Positions 46,513 through 55,870 of a stretch of 63,672 nucleotides of DNA are shown piece by piece. Origin of the DNA: Natronohydrobacter sp. (lineage in GTDB: Bacteria; Pseudomonadota; Alphaproteobacteria; Rhodobacterales; Rhodobacteraceae); the NCBI GenBank assembly GCA_020832585.1, contig JAFIEL010000004.1:1-63672 (forward strand), in the 5' to 3' direction. The notes beneath the pieces are model-generated. The model ran no database searches, was not told where the DNA came from, and was given only the letters and a program-made list of their open reading frames with translations. Both the position numbers and the translations under genes were made by a program. Numbering within the stretch: the stretch's first letter is position 1; each line of letters starts with the position of its first letter.

Positions 46513-46518
46513 TATAAT
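46513..46518 (+). promoter_or_regulatory. Perfect TATAAT 7 bp before the antiporter ATG
   Basis: TATAAT at 46513-46518 precedes the ATG at 46526 by 7 bases, so +1 would fall on the start codon and the mRNA would be leaderless. The -35 region is weak. Confidence 0.5.
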
Positions 46519-46525
46519 GTAGGCT

Positions 46526-49078
46526 ATGGATATCATCGCTCTTGTCGGCGCCATTGCCGCGTTGTTCATCATTATCGGCCTGTCAGAACCGTTGTCCGAA
46601 CGGTTGCGCCTGCCATTCACCGTGATCCTTGCATTCATGGGCGCGGTCATCGGTGCGCTGGCGCTTTATGTGCTGTCCAGCGATCTGGTGGGCACGATGA
46701 ACCCTACATTCCTGCGCCTGCTGGAACTGCCGATCAGATCCAACATATTCCTTTATGTGCTGCTGCCAACGCTGCTGTTTCAGGTGGCGCTCATGGTCAA
46801 CGCGCGGCGCATGCTCGATGACTGGGTGCCGATCCTTGTCATGGCGGTAGGGGCCGTGGTCGCCTCGACCGTCATCATCGGCTATGCCCTGACCCCGTTC
46901 ACCACCTTGCCACTGACCGCTTGCCTGCTGATCGGGGCAATCGTTTCAACCACGGACCCCTCGGCCGTGGTCAGCATCTTTCGCAATATCGCCGCCCCGC
47001 AGCGCCTGACCCGCATCGTCGAGGGCGAAAGCCTGCTCAATGATGCCGCCGCCATCGCGCTTTTCGGCTTCTTCCTGACATTCGTGATGCTGGGTGTGCC
47101 CGATCCCAGCCTGAATGATGCGCTGGTGATCTTCCCGTGGCTGGTGATCGGTGGCGTGATCCTTGGTCTTGTCTTTGCCCGGCTGGCAATTGCGCTGATG
47201 ACCCTCATGCCGGGTTTCGAGCGCGCGCAGGTCTCGGTCAGCGTGGCGCTGCCCTACCTGACCTATATCGTGGCAGAGCAGTTCCTTCAGACATCAGGGG
47301 TGATTGCCGTTGTGGTGGCGGGACTGGCGCTGAACCTGATGGGCCCCGGTCGCATGACCCCGGTAAGCTGGACCTATCTGCGCGAAGTCTGGGATGTGCT
47401 GGCCTATTGGGCGGGTGCATTGATCTTCATTCTTGCAGCGCTGCTGATCCCGCGCCTGATGGGGGATCTGCGCCTGTCGGACCTGTATCTGCTTCTGGTC
47501 ATGATCGGCGCGGCCTTTGCGGCGCGGGCGCTGCTGCTCTGGGGCATGCTGCCTGCACTCAGCTTCCTGCGCCTGTCACCACAGGTCGAACCGGCCTACC
47601 GCGCTGCGATCCTATGGGGGGGCTTGCGCGGTGCGGTCACGCTGGCGTTGGCGCTGGCCGTCACCGAAAGCGCACTGGTTCCACCGGATATCAAACGCGA
47701 AGTGGGTATTCTCGCGACGGGCTTCACGCTGTTCACATTGCTGGTGCAGGGGACCAGCCTGCGCTGGATGATCGCGCGGCTGGGGCTGAACCGGTTGCCG
47801 CGTCTGGATCAGGCGCTGTCGCATCAGGTCATCGCGGTCGCGCTGCAGAATGTACGCGAGGAAATCGCTGAAACCGCACGCGACTACCAGCTTCCGCAAG
47901 AGGTCATCCGTTCCGAGGCCAAGCGCTTTGCAGAGAGGCTGGATGAAGCTGTCGAGCTGGCCGAGACCGCCGAAGAAATACCGGACCGCGACCGGATCAC
48001 GCTGGGGCTGGTCGCACTGGCCGGGCGCGAGCGCGATCTGATCATCGAGTATTTTCGCCTGCAACTTTTCTCTGCGCGGCTGGTGGATCGGATGCTGTCG
48101 GATGTGGACCGCCTGATCGAACAGACCCGCGGTGGCGGGCGCAACGACTACCGCGCTGCTGCGCGCAAGGGGCTGGGCTATGGTGGCTGGTATCGCGCCG
48201 CGGTATGGCTGCACAATCGGCTGCGCTGGTCATTGCCGCTGGAACAGATGACCGCCGACCGGTTCGAGATCTTGCTGAACCAGCGTCTGATCCTTGGCGA
48301 GTTGCACAGCTATATCGACCGCAAGATCCGCCGCATCCATGGCCGCCGGGTCGCTGATCTGCTGCATGAATTGCTGCGCAGGCGCGAAGAGGAAACCAAC
48401 AATGCGCTTCAGGGTCTGCGCCTGCAATATCCCGGCTATGCCGAGGAAATGGAACGCCGCTTTATCCGCCGCACCTCGTTGCGGCTGGAAGAGCGCGAAT
48501 ATGAACAACTGCATGATGACGGACTGATCAGCCGCGAATTGCACGCGACCCTGCTCAGCCGCATCTCCGAGAAACGCACAAGGATCGAAGCACGCCCACA
48601 TCTGGATTTCGCCCTGCAAAAGGACGCCTTTCTGCGCACATTCCCGCTGTTTCAGGACATGCCTGATGCCCAGCGCAAACAGCTTGCCCGCGCATTGCGC
48701 ACCCATCATGTCGAACCCGGCACGATCCTGCTGCGCAAGGGTGAGGTGCCGCATTGTGTTTATTTCATCGCATCCGGCGCGGTCGAGATGGAACGCAAGG
48801 GCCAGAAACTGCGCATCGGCAGCGGTGAATTCTTTGGCCATATCGGGATGCTGACGCGCGAGCCACGCCGCGCGATGATCAGCGCCATCAGCCATTGCAC
48901 ATTGCTGTCACTGGACGAGGCGCGCTTCAAACGCCTGCTGGCCCGCAATCGCACCCTTTACGCCGCAGTTCTGCACAGCGCCGAATTGCGTGGCATCACG
49001 CTCGACCCGTCGGCCATGCCCGATGCACCCGCCAATTGGAGCAAGCCGCGCGGTCAGGGAAATGACAGCACGGGCTGA
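46526..49078 (+). CDS. CPA1-type Na+/H+ antiporter with C-terminal cyclic-nucleotide-binding-like domain
   Basis: This 850-residue protein has an N-terminal membrane part (residues about 1-410) with the antiporter motifs STTDPSAVVSIF and ESLLNDAAAIALFGFF, then a long helical cytoplasmic region (about 420-690) and a C-terminal CRP-like beta-roll (about 700-815, with HVEPGTILLRKGEVPHCVYF and SGAVEMERKGQ). The layout recalls animal sperm NHE and plant SOS1. The C-terminal domain may sense a nucleotide or only regulate. The end overlaps the GST gene tail-to-tail by 25 bp. A perfect TATAAT lies 7 bp before the ATG. Confidence 0.87.
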   Translation: MDIIALVGAIAALFIIIGLSEPLSERLRLPFTVILAFMGAVIGALALYVLSSDLVGTMNPTFLRLLELPIRSNIFLYVLLPTLLFQVALMVNARRMLDDWVPILVMAVGAVVASTVIIGYALTPFTTLPLTACLLIGAIVSTTDPSAVVSIFRNIAAPQRLTRIVEGESLLNDAAAIALFGFFLTFVMLGVPDPSLNDALVIFPWLVIGGVILGLVFARLAIALMTLMPGFERAQVSVSVALPYLTYIVAEQFLQTSGVIAVVVAGLALNLMGPGRMTPVSWTYLREVWDVLAYWAGALIFILAALLIPRLMGDLRLSDLYLLLVMIGAAFAARALLLWGMLPALSFLRLSPQVEPAYRAAILWGGLRGAVTLALALAVTESALVPPDIKREVGILATGFTLFTLLVQGTSLRWMIARLGLNRLPRLDQALSHQVIAVALQNVREEIAETARDYQLPQEVIRSEAKRFAERLDEAVELAETAEEIPDRDRITLGLVALAGRERDLIIEYFRLQLFSARLVDRMLSDVDRLIEQTRGGGRNDYRAAARKGLGYGGWYRAAVWLHNRLRWSLPLEQMTADRFEILLNQRLILGELHSYIDRKIRRIHGRRVADLLHELLRRREEETNNALQGLRLQYPGYAEEMERRFIRRTSLRLEEREYEQLHDDGLISRELHATLLSRISEKRTRIEARPHLDFALQKDAFLRTFPLFQDMPDAQRKQLARALRTHHVEPGTILLRKGEVPHCVYFIASGAVEMERKGQKLRIGSGEFFGHIGMLTREPRRAMISAISHCTLLSLDEARFKRLLARNRTLYAAVLHSAELRGITLDPSAMPDAPANWSKPRGQGNDSTG

Positions 49079-49674
49079 TCCTGTTGCCAGGGCGGGTTTT
49101 TGTGCATGACCGCCGCGAAACCGTCCGACGCCAGAAACTGCGTCAGCCAGTGCTGCACACGCGGCAAGGGCTGCGCATCGAACCTGCCCTTGTCGATGAA
49201 GGCGAACTGACGGACAAAGGGCAGGATAGCCATATCGGCAAGCGTAGGACGCGCGAAAATCCAGCCATCAAGCTGCGCTTCCAGATCATCAAGAAAGGCG
49301 CAGGCCGTGGCCAGATGCGCGGCCCGGTCCTGATCCGGATAGCGGCTGGCATATTTCACCCGGTCCAGCGCGTGTTTGAACGAACCATCACAGCGCGCGA
49401 TCCAGTCCATCCCTTCGGGCGGCATATCCAGCCAGCCCTCGGGGTCGTTCTGCCCCAAGGCCCAGGCCATGATATCCAGACTTTCGTCAATCACGCCGTC
49501 AGGCGTGACCAGACAGGGCACCGTCCAACTGGGCGAGGCTGCCAGAAACGCCGCCGGTTTCTCGCGCAGCAGGATTTCACGCAACTCGACCGACACGCCG
49601 CTGCACCGGATCGCCAACCGCGCGCGGATGGCGTAGGGGCAGCGGCGAAAGGACCACAGGACAGGTGCGCTCAC
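49054..49674 (-). CDS. Glutathione S-transferase-family protein
   Basis: This 206-residue protein has a thioredoxin-like N-terminal domain (VSAPVLWSFRRCPYAIRARL, with a Cys in the active-site turn) and an all-helical C-terminal domain. It starts with GTG at 49674, overlapping the ilvE stop by 4 bp (GTGA), and ends inside the convergent antiporter gene by 25 bp. It is probably co-expressed with ilvE. The physiological substrate is unknown. Confidence 0.85.
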   Translation of the reverse strand: MSAPVLWSFRRCPYAIRARLAIRCSGVSVELREILLREKPAAFLAASPSWTVPCLVTPDGVIDESLDIMAWALGQNDPEGWLDMPPEGMDWIARCDGSFKHALDRVKYASRYPDQDRAAHLATACAFLDDLEAQLDGWIFARPTLADMAILPFVRQFAFIDKGRFDAQPLPRVQHWLTQFLASDGFAAVMHKNPPWQQDQPVLSFP

Positions 49675-50540
49675 GCGCGCACCAAGGCCTCGTAGGTTTC
49701 GGACACTTTGCGCGTCATCTGGCCAACCTGGAAATGATACTCGCCAATCTGGCCCACAGGGGTCACTTCCGCCGCCGTCCCGGTCAGCCAGCATTCCGAG
49801 AAGCTTTCCAGCTCTTCGGGCATGATATGGCGCTCATGCACGACAATCCCCATGTCGCGCAGCATCGCAATAACCGTCTGGCGCGTGATCCCGTTCAGGA
49901 TCGCGTCAGGAATCGGCGTGTGCACTTCGCCATCCTTGACGAAAAACACATTCGCCCCAGTGGCTTCGGCCACATAGCCGCGATAATCCATGAACAGCGC
50001 GTCCGAACAGCCCTTTTCTTCCGCCGCATGCTTGGACATGGTGCAGATCATGTACAGCCCGGCAGCCTTGGCAGCCGTGGGGATGGTGTCGGGCGACGGG
50101 CGACGCCATTTCGCGATATCGAGCTTTGCACCCTGCCATTTCGCATCACCGTAATAGGCGCCCCATTCCCAGGCAGCGACCGCCAGCCGCACCGGATTGC
50201 GCCGGGCAGCGACACCCATATCTTCACCTGCCCCGCGCCATGCGACAGCGCGCACATAAGCGTCTGTCAGACCATTCGCGGCCAGAACCGCCGCCTTGGC
50301 CGCTTCGATCTGATCGACCGTATAGGGAATGGTCATGTCCAGCAGACGCCCTGATTCCAGCAAGCGCTCGGAATGTTCTCGGCTTTTGAAGATCTTGCCG
50401 GAATAGCAGCGCTCGCCCTCGAACACCGAAGACGCATAATGCAGCGCATGTGTCAGGATATGCACATTCGCATCCCGCCAGGGCACGAGCTTGCCATCCA
50501 TCCAGATTTGTCCGTCCCTGTCATCATACGCGCCGGCCAT
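49671..50540 (-). CDS. ilvE: Branched-chain amino acid aminotransferase
   Basis: This 289-residue PLP enzyme makes or breaks Val, Leu and Ile by amino transfer with glutamate. Motifs: HALHYASSVFEGERCY, YVRAVAWRGAGEDMGV, KAAGLYMICTMSKHAAEE (catalytic Lys region) and EATGANVFFVKDG. The ATG follows AGAGGAGG. It is divergent from petP-petR, an arrangement I recall from Rhodobacteraceae. Confidence 0.95.
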   Translation of the reverse strand: MAGAYDDRDGQIWMDGKLVPWRDANVHILTHALHYASSVFEGERCYSGKIFKSREHSERLLESGRLLDMTIPYTVDQIEAAKAAVLAANGLTDAYVRAVAWRGAGEDMGVAARRNPVRLAVAAWEWGAYYGDAKWQGAKLDIAKWRRPSPDTIPTAAKAAGLYMICTMSKHAAEEKGCSDALFMDYRGYVAEATGANVFFVKDGEVHTPIPDAILNGITRQTVIAMLRDMGIVVHERHIMPEELESFSECWLTGTAAEVTPVGQIGEYHFQVGQMTRKVSETYEALVRA

Positions 50541-50638
50541 GGTGCCTCCTCTAGACCAAGATTTTCAGATATTGCGCAAATTAGCCCCGAGTCAGACATA
50601 AAGTTACGCGATTTTGGGGAATCGCTACCAATTCGCAC

Positions 50639-50667
50639 TTGGAATGTCAACAAGGCTGACATAAAAT
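50639..50667 (+). promoter_or_regulatory. petP promoter with operator palindrome in its spacer
   Basis: TTGGAA (-35, 50639-50644), a 17-bp spacer and TAAAAT (-10, 50662-50667). The spacer is TGTCAACAAGGCTGACA, whose ends TGTCA/TGACA pair perfectly. A MarR-family dimer such as PetP would fit this site and block the promoter. Confidence 0.6.
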
Positions 50668-50693
50668 GCCAACAGAGGGGAAAGGACAAGCCC

Positions 50694-51203
50694 ATGGCCG
50701 ACGGACCATCCAACACCATCGGTGGCGAGAACCTGCTCTTCCTGACGGATGAGCAGTTGCGCAAGGGGATCGAGGCGATGTTCTTCGCCTATCGCGGTTT
50801 CACGGCTGACCCTGACCGCATCCTTGAAGAACATGGCTATGGCCGCGCCCATCACCGCGCCTTGCATTTCATCAACCGCACCTATGGCACGACCGTCAAC
50901 AACCTGCTTCTGGTTCTGGGCGTGACCAAGCAATCGCTCAACCGTGTGTTGCGCACCTTGATCGAGGATGGGCTTGTCGAAAGCCGTATCGGCAAGACCG
51001 ACCGCCGCGAGCGCAATCTCTATCTGACAGAAACCGGTGCCGCACTCGAACGCGCCTTGTCAGAGGCGCAGCGCGAACGCATGCGCGCCGCTTACCGTGC
51101 AGCAGGACCGCAGGCGGTCGCTGGCTTCCGGCAGGTACTGGAAGCGATGATGGATGACGAGATACGTCGCCAATACAACGCATTACGCGAGCGCCGGTCA
51201 TGA
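50694..51203 (+). CDS. petP: MarR-family regulator PetP
   Basis: This 169-residue protein has a MarR-type winged helix (residues about 60-130: NNLLLVLGVTKQSLNRVLRT, LVESRIGKTDRRERNLYLT). In Rhodobacter capsulatus petP precedes petR. The ATG at 50694 follows GAGGGG/AAAGGA. It overlaps petR by 4 bp (ATGA), so expression is coupled. An 17-bp palindrome in its own promoter suggests autoregulation. Confidence 0.88.
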   Translation: MADGPSNTIGGENLLFLTDEQLRKGIEAMFFAYRGFTADPDRILEEHGYGRAHHRALHFINRTYGTTVNNLLLVLGVTKQSLNRVLRTLIEDGLVESRIGKTDRRERNLYLTETGAALERALSEAQRERMRAAYRAAGPQAVAGFRQVLEAMMDDEIRRQYNALRERRS

Positions 51204-51919
51204 CGCCTGACGCGCCTGTGCATCTGCTGATCGTCGATGACGACACCCGCATCCGCACGCTGTTGCAGAAATACCTGTTGCGCAATGGCTATCTGGTCAC
51301 GGCGGCGCGCGATGCGGCGCATGCGCGACGTCTGCTGCAGGGGCTGAGCTTTGATCTGGTCGTGCTCGATGTGATGATGCCGGGCGAGGACGGGGTCAGC
51401 TTGACCCGCCATATTCGCGCGCAAGGCCCGATGCCCGTGCTGCTTCTGACCGCGCGGGGCGAGGCAGAGGACCGCATCACCGGGCTGGAAGCCGGGGCCG
51501 ATGACTACCTGCCCAAACCCTTCGAGCCGCGCGAATTGCTGTTGCGGATCAACGCGATCCTGCGCCGCAGCCCCCAGCCTGACCCGGTGGCGGTGCAAGT
51601 GAAAGTGCTGGTCCTTGGCCCGTTGCGCTATGATCTGGAACGCGGCGAATTGAAACGCGGCGATACCCCGGTGCGCCTGACCCAGACCGAAGCCGCGATC
51701 ATGCGGCTGTTTTGCCAGAATCCCGGCGAGGTGATCACCCGCGAGGCACTGGTCGAGCATCTCAGCCGCGACCGCGCATCGCATGGCGGCATGGTCGGGC
51801 AGGAACGCGCGGTGGATGTGCAGATCACCCGCCTGCGCCGCAAGATCGAGCACGACCCCAAGGCACCGCGCCACCTGCAGACCGTGCGCGGGGCGGGCTA
51901 TGTACTCGTTACGGATTGA
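51200..51919 (+). CDS. petR: OmpR-family response regulator PetR
   Basis: This 239-residue protein has a receiver domain (acidic pocket DDD at residues 13-15, phospho-acceptor Asp57 in LVVLDVMMP, Thr84, Lys106 in LPKPFEP) and an OmpR-type DNA-binding domain (residues about 135-235, with VQITRLRRKIE and VRGAGYVLVTD). In R. capsulatus PetR is needed for growth. No histidine kinase gene is adjacent, so its partner or phosphate source is unknown. A bidirectional terminator separates it from pnp. Confidence 0.92.
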   Translation: MTPDAPVHLLIVDDDTRIRTLLQKYLLRNGYLVTAARDAAHARRLLQGLSFDLVVLDVMMPGEDGVSLTRHIRAQGPMPVLLLTARGEAEDRITGLEAGADDYLPKPFEPRELLLRINAILRRSPQPDPVAVQVKVLVLGPLRYDLERGELKRGDTPVRLTQTEAAIMRLFCQNPGEVITREALVEHLSRDRASHGGMVGQERAVDVQITRLRRKIEHDPKAPRHLQTVRGAGYVLVTD

Positions 51920-51922
51920 AAA

Positions 51923-51946
51923 GGCCCCGGAGTCACCTCCGGGGCC
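51923..51946. terminator. Bidirectional terminator between petR and pnp
   Basis: GGCCCCGGAG-TCAC-CTCCGGGGCC is a perfect 10-bp stem. Rightward it is followed by GTCTTTTCT and leftward by TTTTC. Confidence 0.85.
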
Positions 51947-51970
51947 GTCTTTTCTGTCTGCGAGAGAGTC

Positions 51971-54100
51971 TTATTCCGACTTCTCTTCGACAATCTCTTC
52001 GCCGGTTTCCTGATTGACCATCTTCATGGCCAGACGGACCTTGCCGCGATCATCGAAGCCCAAGAGCTTGACCTTGACTTCCTGACCTTCCTTCAGCGCA
52101 TCCGACGGATGGTTCAGGCGACGACTTTCGATCTGGGACACATGCACCAGACCATCGCGCTTGCCGAAGAAGTTCACGAAAGCGCCGAAATCAACCAGCT
52201 TGACCACGCGACCGGTGTAGACCTTGCCCACTTCCGGCTCTGCCACGATCGAATAGATCATGTCATAGGCTTTCTGGATCGCGGCCTGATCGTTCGAGGC
52301 GATCTTGATTGTGCCATCGTCGTTGATATCGACCTTCGCGCCCGACACTTCGACGATTTCACGGATGACCTTGCCGCCGGTGCCGATCACTTCACGGATC
52401 TTGTCGGTCGGCACCTGCATCGTCTCGATCTTGGGCGCATACTGGCTGAAACCCTGCGGCGCGGTCAGTGCCTGTGCCATTTCGCCCATGATGTGCATGC
52501 GCGCGTCTTTTGCCTGCGCGAGCGCCTGCTCCATGATCTCGAAGGTGATGCCTGCGACCTTGATATCCATCTGCAGGCTGGTGATGCCGTCAGCAGTGCC
52601 CGCCACCTTGAAATCCATGTCGCCAAGGTGATCTTCGTCGCCAAGGATGTCGGTCAGGACAGCAAAACGGCCATCATCTTCCAGGATCAGACCCATCGCC
52701 ACACCGGCAACCGGGGCTTTCAGCGGAACGCCCGCATCCATCATCGACAAGGACGACCCGCAGACCGTCGCCATCGAGGAAGACCCGTTTGATTCCGTGA
52801 TCTCGGACACAACGCGGATGGTATAGGGGAAATCCGTCGCCGCAGGCAGCACGGCTTGCAGCGCGCGCCAAGCCAGTTTCCCGTGACCCACTTCACGGCG
52901 CCCCGGAGGTCCGAAGCGACCAACCTCGCCCACCGAATAGGGGGGGAAGTTGTAATGCAGCAGGAAGCTTTGCTTGCTGGTGCCGGTCAGCGCGTCGATG
53001 AACTGCTCGTCATCGCCGGTGCCCAGCGTGGTCACGCAAAGTGACTGCGTCTCACCACGGGTGAACAAGGACGACCCATGCGTGCGCGGCAGGATGCCGG
53101 TTTCGGCCACGATCTGACGCACCGTCTTTGTGTCGCGCCCGTCAACACGCGGCTCACCATTCACGACAGCACCACGCAGGATCGAGGCTTCCAGCTTCTT
53201 GATCGCCGAACCAAGGTTCTCGTTGGCCAGTTGCTCTTCGCTCAAGCTTGCCTTGATCGCATCGCGCGCCGCCGAAATCGCGCTCACACGCTCTTGCTTG
53301 TCGCGCAGCGCAAAAGCGGCACGCATCAACGGCTCACCTGCCGCTTTCACGGCTGCATAGAGGTCGGAATAATCCGGCGGCGTGAAATCAAACGGCTCTT
53401 TCGCAGCGTCTTCGGCCAGCGCGATAATCAGGTCGATCACCGGCTGATAGCTTTCATGCGCGAATTTCACCGCACCCAGCATCTCGGCCTCGGTCAGCTC
53501 ATAGGCTTCCGATTCCACCATCATCACGGCGTCCTTGGTGCCCGCGACGACCAGATCCAGCCGCTGCTCGGGGTTCTCGCGCAGCTTTTCCATGTCCTGA
53601 CATTCGGGGTTCAGGATATATTCACCGTTCGCGTAGCCCACGCGCGCCGCACCAATCGGCCCCATGAAGGGCACACCGGAAATCGTCAGCGCAGCAGAAG
53701 CCGCGATCAGGGCGACCACATCGGGCTCATTGACCAGATCGTGGCTCAGCACAGTGCAGATCACCAGCACTTCATTCTTGAAGCCATCCACGAAAAGCGG
53801 GCGGATCGGACGGTCAATCAGACGCGAGGTCAGCGTTTCCTTGTCGGAAGGGCGCGCTTCGCGCTTCAGAAAGCCACCCGGCACCTTACCTGCAGCATAA
53901 TATTTCTCGACATAATGCACGGTCAGCGGGAAGAAATCCTGCCCCGGCTTTGCGGCTTTGGCAAAGGTCACATTGGCCATGACGCTGGTTTCGCCCAGCG
54001 TGGCAATGACCGAGCCATCGGCCTGACGGGCAATCTTGCCCGTTTCCAGTGTCAGCGTCTCCTGCCCCCACTGGATGGATTTGGTAACGATATTGAACAT
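51971..54100 (-). CDS. pnp: Polynucleotide phosphorylase
   Basis: This 709-residue enzyme degrades RNA 3' to 5' with phosphate. It has two RNase PH-like domains, then KH (residues about 555-615, [12 protein letters not shown]) and S1 (about 620-690, [20 protein letters not shown]) RNA-binding domains. The ATG at 54100 gives the usual [12 protein letters not shown] start. rpsO, a common neighbour, is not seen in this window. Confidence 0.97.
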   Translation of the reverse strand: MFNIVTKSIQWGQETLTLETGKIARQADGSVIATLGETSVMANVTFAKAAKPGQDFFPLTVHYVEKYYAAGKVPGGFLKREARPSDKETLTSRLIDRPIRPLFVDGFKNEVLVICTVLSHDLVNEPDVVALIAASAALTISGVPFMGPIGAARVGYANGEYILNPECQDMEKLRENPEQRLDLVVAGTKDAVMMVESEAYELTEAEMLGAVKFAHESYQPVIDLIIALAEDAAKEPFDFTPPDYSDLYAAVKAAGEPLMRAAFALRDKQERVSAISAARDAIKASLSEEQLANENLGSAIKKLEASILRGAVVNGEPRVDGRDTKTVRQIVAETGILPRTHGSSLFTRGETQSLCVTTLGTGDDEQFIDALTGTSKQSFLLHYNFPPYSVGEVGRFGPPGRREVGHGKLAWRALQAVLPAATDFPYTIRVVSEITESNGSSSMATVCGSSLSMMDAGVPLKAPVAGVAMGLILEDDGRFAVLTDILGDEDHLGDMDFKVAGTADGITSLQMDIKVAGITFEIMEQALAQAKDARMHIMGEMAQALTAPQGFSQYAPKIETMQVPTDKIREVIGTGGKVIREIVEVSGAKVDINDDGTIKIASNDQAAIQKAYDMIYSIVAEPEVGKVYTGRVVKLVDFGAFVNFFGKRDGLVHVSQIESRRLNHPSDALKEGQEVKVKLLGFDDRGKVRLAMKMVNQETGEEIVEEKSE

Positions 54101-54251
54101 CTCTTGCGGTTCCTCAGGGAAAGCGCCAGCCCTCTGGCCTTTCCGTTTCCTATGGCGGCCCCATTGCCGCCGACCCCAATCCTTATGCATCACGCCGGGG
54201 CCCCTGCGTCACGTCTCAGATGGCCGGGGCCATACAGGAAAATGGTGCACA

Positions 54252-54285
54252 AGAAAAGCGGGAAAGCCGCAAGGCTTCCCCGCTT
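54252..54285 (-). terminator. Terminator after ahcY
   Basis: Read leftward, AAGCGGGGAAGCC-TTGC-GGCTTTCCCGCTT has a 13-bp stem (one G-T) followed by TTCTTG. It lies 23 bp after the ahcY stop. Confidence 0.8.
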
Positions 54286-54308
54286 GACCCTTGCGCGGTC
54301 GCGCAGTC

Positions 54309-55700
54309 TCAGTACCGGTAATGCTCGGACTTGAACGGCCCTTCAACGGCCACACCGATGTAATCGGCCTGATCCTTCTGCAGTTCCGTCAGCTTCACCC
54401 CGATCCGGTCCAGATGCAGGCGCGCGACCTTCTCATCCAGTGCTTTCGGCAAGATATAAACCCCCGGCGCATAGTCCTCGCCCTTGGTCCACAACTCGAT
54501 CTGCGCCAGAACCTGATTGGTGAAAGACGCGGACATCACGAAACTCGGATGGCCGGTTGCATTGCCAAGGTTCAGCAGACGGCCCTGGCTCAGCAGGATC
54601 ATGCGATTGCCCGAGGGCATCTCGATCATGTCCACCTGGTCCTTGATATTGGTCCATTTGTGGTTCTTCAGCGCCGCGACCTGAATTTCATTGTCGAAAT
54701 GGCCGATATTGCCGACAATCGCCATGTCCTTCATCTCGCGCATATGCTCGATGCGGATCACGTCCTTGTTCCCAGTGGTGGTGATGAAGATGTCGGCGGT
54801 CTTGACCACATCTTCCAGCGTCGTGACTTGATAGCCGTCCATCGCCGCCTGAAGCGCGCAGATCGGGTCGATCTCGGTCACGACCACGCGCGCACCTGCG
54901 CCAGAGAGCGACGCTGCAGAGCCCTTGCCCACATCGCCATAGCCGCAAACCACAGCGACCTTGCCAGCCATCATCGTGTCGGTCGCGCGGCGAATGCCAT
55001 CGACCAGCGATTCCTTGCAGCCATATTTGTTGTCGAATTTCGACTTGGTGACGGAATCATTCACATTGATCGCAGGGAACGGCAGCAAACCCTTCTTGTG
55101 CAGCTCATACAGGCGATGCACGCCCGTCGTGGTTTCCTCGGACACACCTTTCAGCAGGTCCCGCTGCTTGGTGAACCAGCCGGGGCTGGCCTCCAGACGC
55201 TTGCGGATCTGGGCGAACAGGCATTCTTCTTCCTCGCTGGTGGGAACCGCGATCAGATCGGTCTCGCCCGCTTCAACCCGCGCACCCATCAGGATGTAAA
55301 GCGTCGCATCGCCCCCATCATCCAGGATCATGTTCGCGCCTTCGGGGAATTGAAAGATCTTGTCGGTATAGTCCCAGTATTCGGTCAGCGTCTCGCCCTT
55401 GATGGCGAAAACCGGGGTGCCACCTGCAGCAATCGCCGCTGCCGCGTGGTCCTGTGTCGAATAGATATTGCACGACGCCCAGCGCACATCCGCACCCAGC
55501 GCTTTCAGCGTCTCGATCAGCACGGCGGTCTGGATCGTCATGTGCAGCGATCCGGCGATCCGCGCACCCTTCAACGGCTGCGCTTCGCCATATTCCTTGC
55601 GCAAGGCCATCAGGCCGGGCATCTCGGTTTCAGCGATATCCAGTTCTTTGCGGCCAAACTCTGCCAGCGTGATATCCTTGATGATGTAATCATCTGCCAT
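54309..55700 (-). CDS. ahcY: Adenosylhomocysteinase
   Basis: This 463-residue enzyme splits S-adenosylhomocysteine to adenosine and homocysteine. Motifs: [39 protein letters not shown] (NAD-binding), [17 protein letters not shown]. The ATG at 55700 has AAGGAAG upstream. Its leader has an 8-bp inverted repeat (55724-55774). Confidence 0.97.
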   Translation of the reverse strand: MADDYIIKDITLAEFGRKELDIAETEMPGLMALRKEYGEAQPLKGARIAGSLHMTIQTAVLIETLKALGADVRWASCNIYSTQDHAAAAIAAGGTPVFAIKGETLTEYWDYTDKIFQFPEGANMILDDGGDATLYILMGARVEAGETDLIAVPTSEEEECLFAQIRKRLEASPGWFTKQRDLLKGVSEETTTGVHRLYELHKKGLLPFPAINVNDSVTKSKFDNKYGCKESLVDGIRRATDTMMAGKVAVVCGYGDVGKGSAASLSGAGARVVVTEIDPICALQAAMDGYQVTTLEDVVKTADIFITTTGNKDVIRIEHMREMKDMAIVGNIGHFDNEIQVAALKNHKWTNIKDQVDMIEMPSGNRMILLSQGRLLNLGNATGHPSFVMSASFTNQVLAQIELWTKGEDYAPGVYILPKALDEKVARLHLDRIGVKLTELQKDQADYIGVAVEGPFKSEHYRY

Positions 55701-55723
55701 AAGTTCAACTTCCTTGCATGAGA

Positions 55724-55774
55724 GGCGTTGCGCCGCGACATAGCATCGAGGGAGCCCATCGGCAAGGCAACGCC
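55724..55774 (-). promoter_or_regulatory. Structured ahcY leader (long-range stem)
   Basis: GGCGTTGC (55724-55731) and GCAACGCC (55767-55774) pair over a 35-nt loop containing a smaller GGGCTCCC hairpin. The layout is not that of the known SAH or SAM-SAH riboswitch as I remember them. Confidence 0.4.
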
Positions 55775-55870
55775 ACGACGCACGGAACCACTGAGGTTTC
55801 GGCTGCGTTTAGTGTTGTAGGCATGGGTCTGATCTGCGATTGTCGACCCATATGGATCAAGGACGCGTCA

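Noticed and set aside
55724-55774. Known SAH or SAM-SAH riboswitch upstream of ahcY
   Set aside because: The conserved core bases I remember for these classes are not present; only a generic stem is seen.
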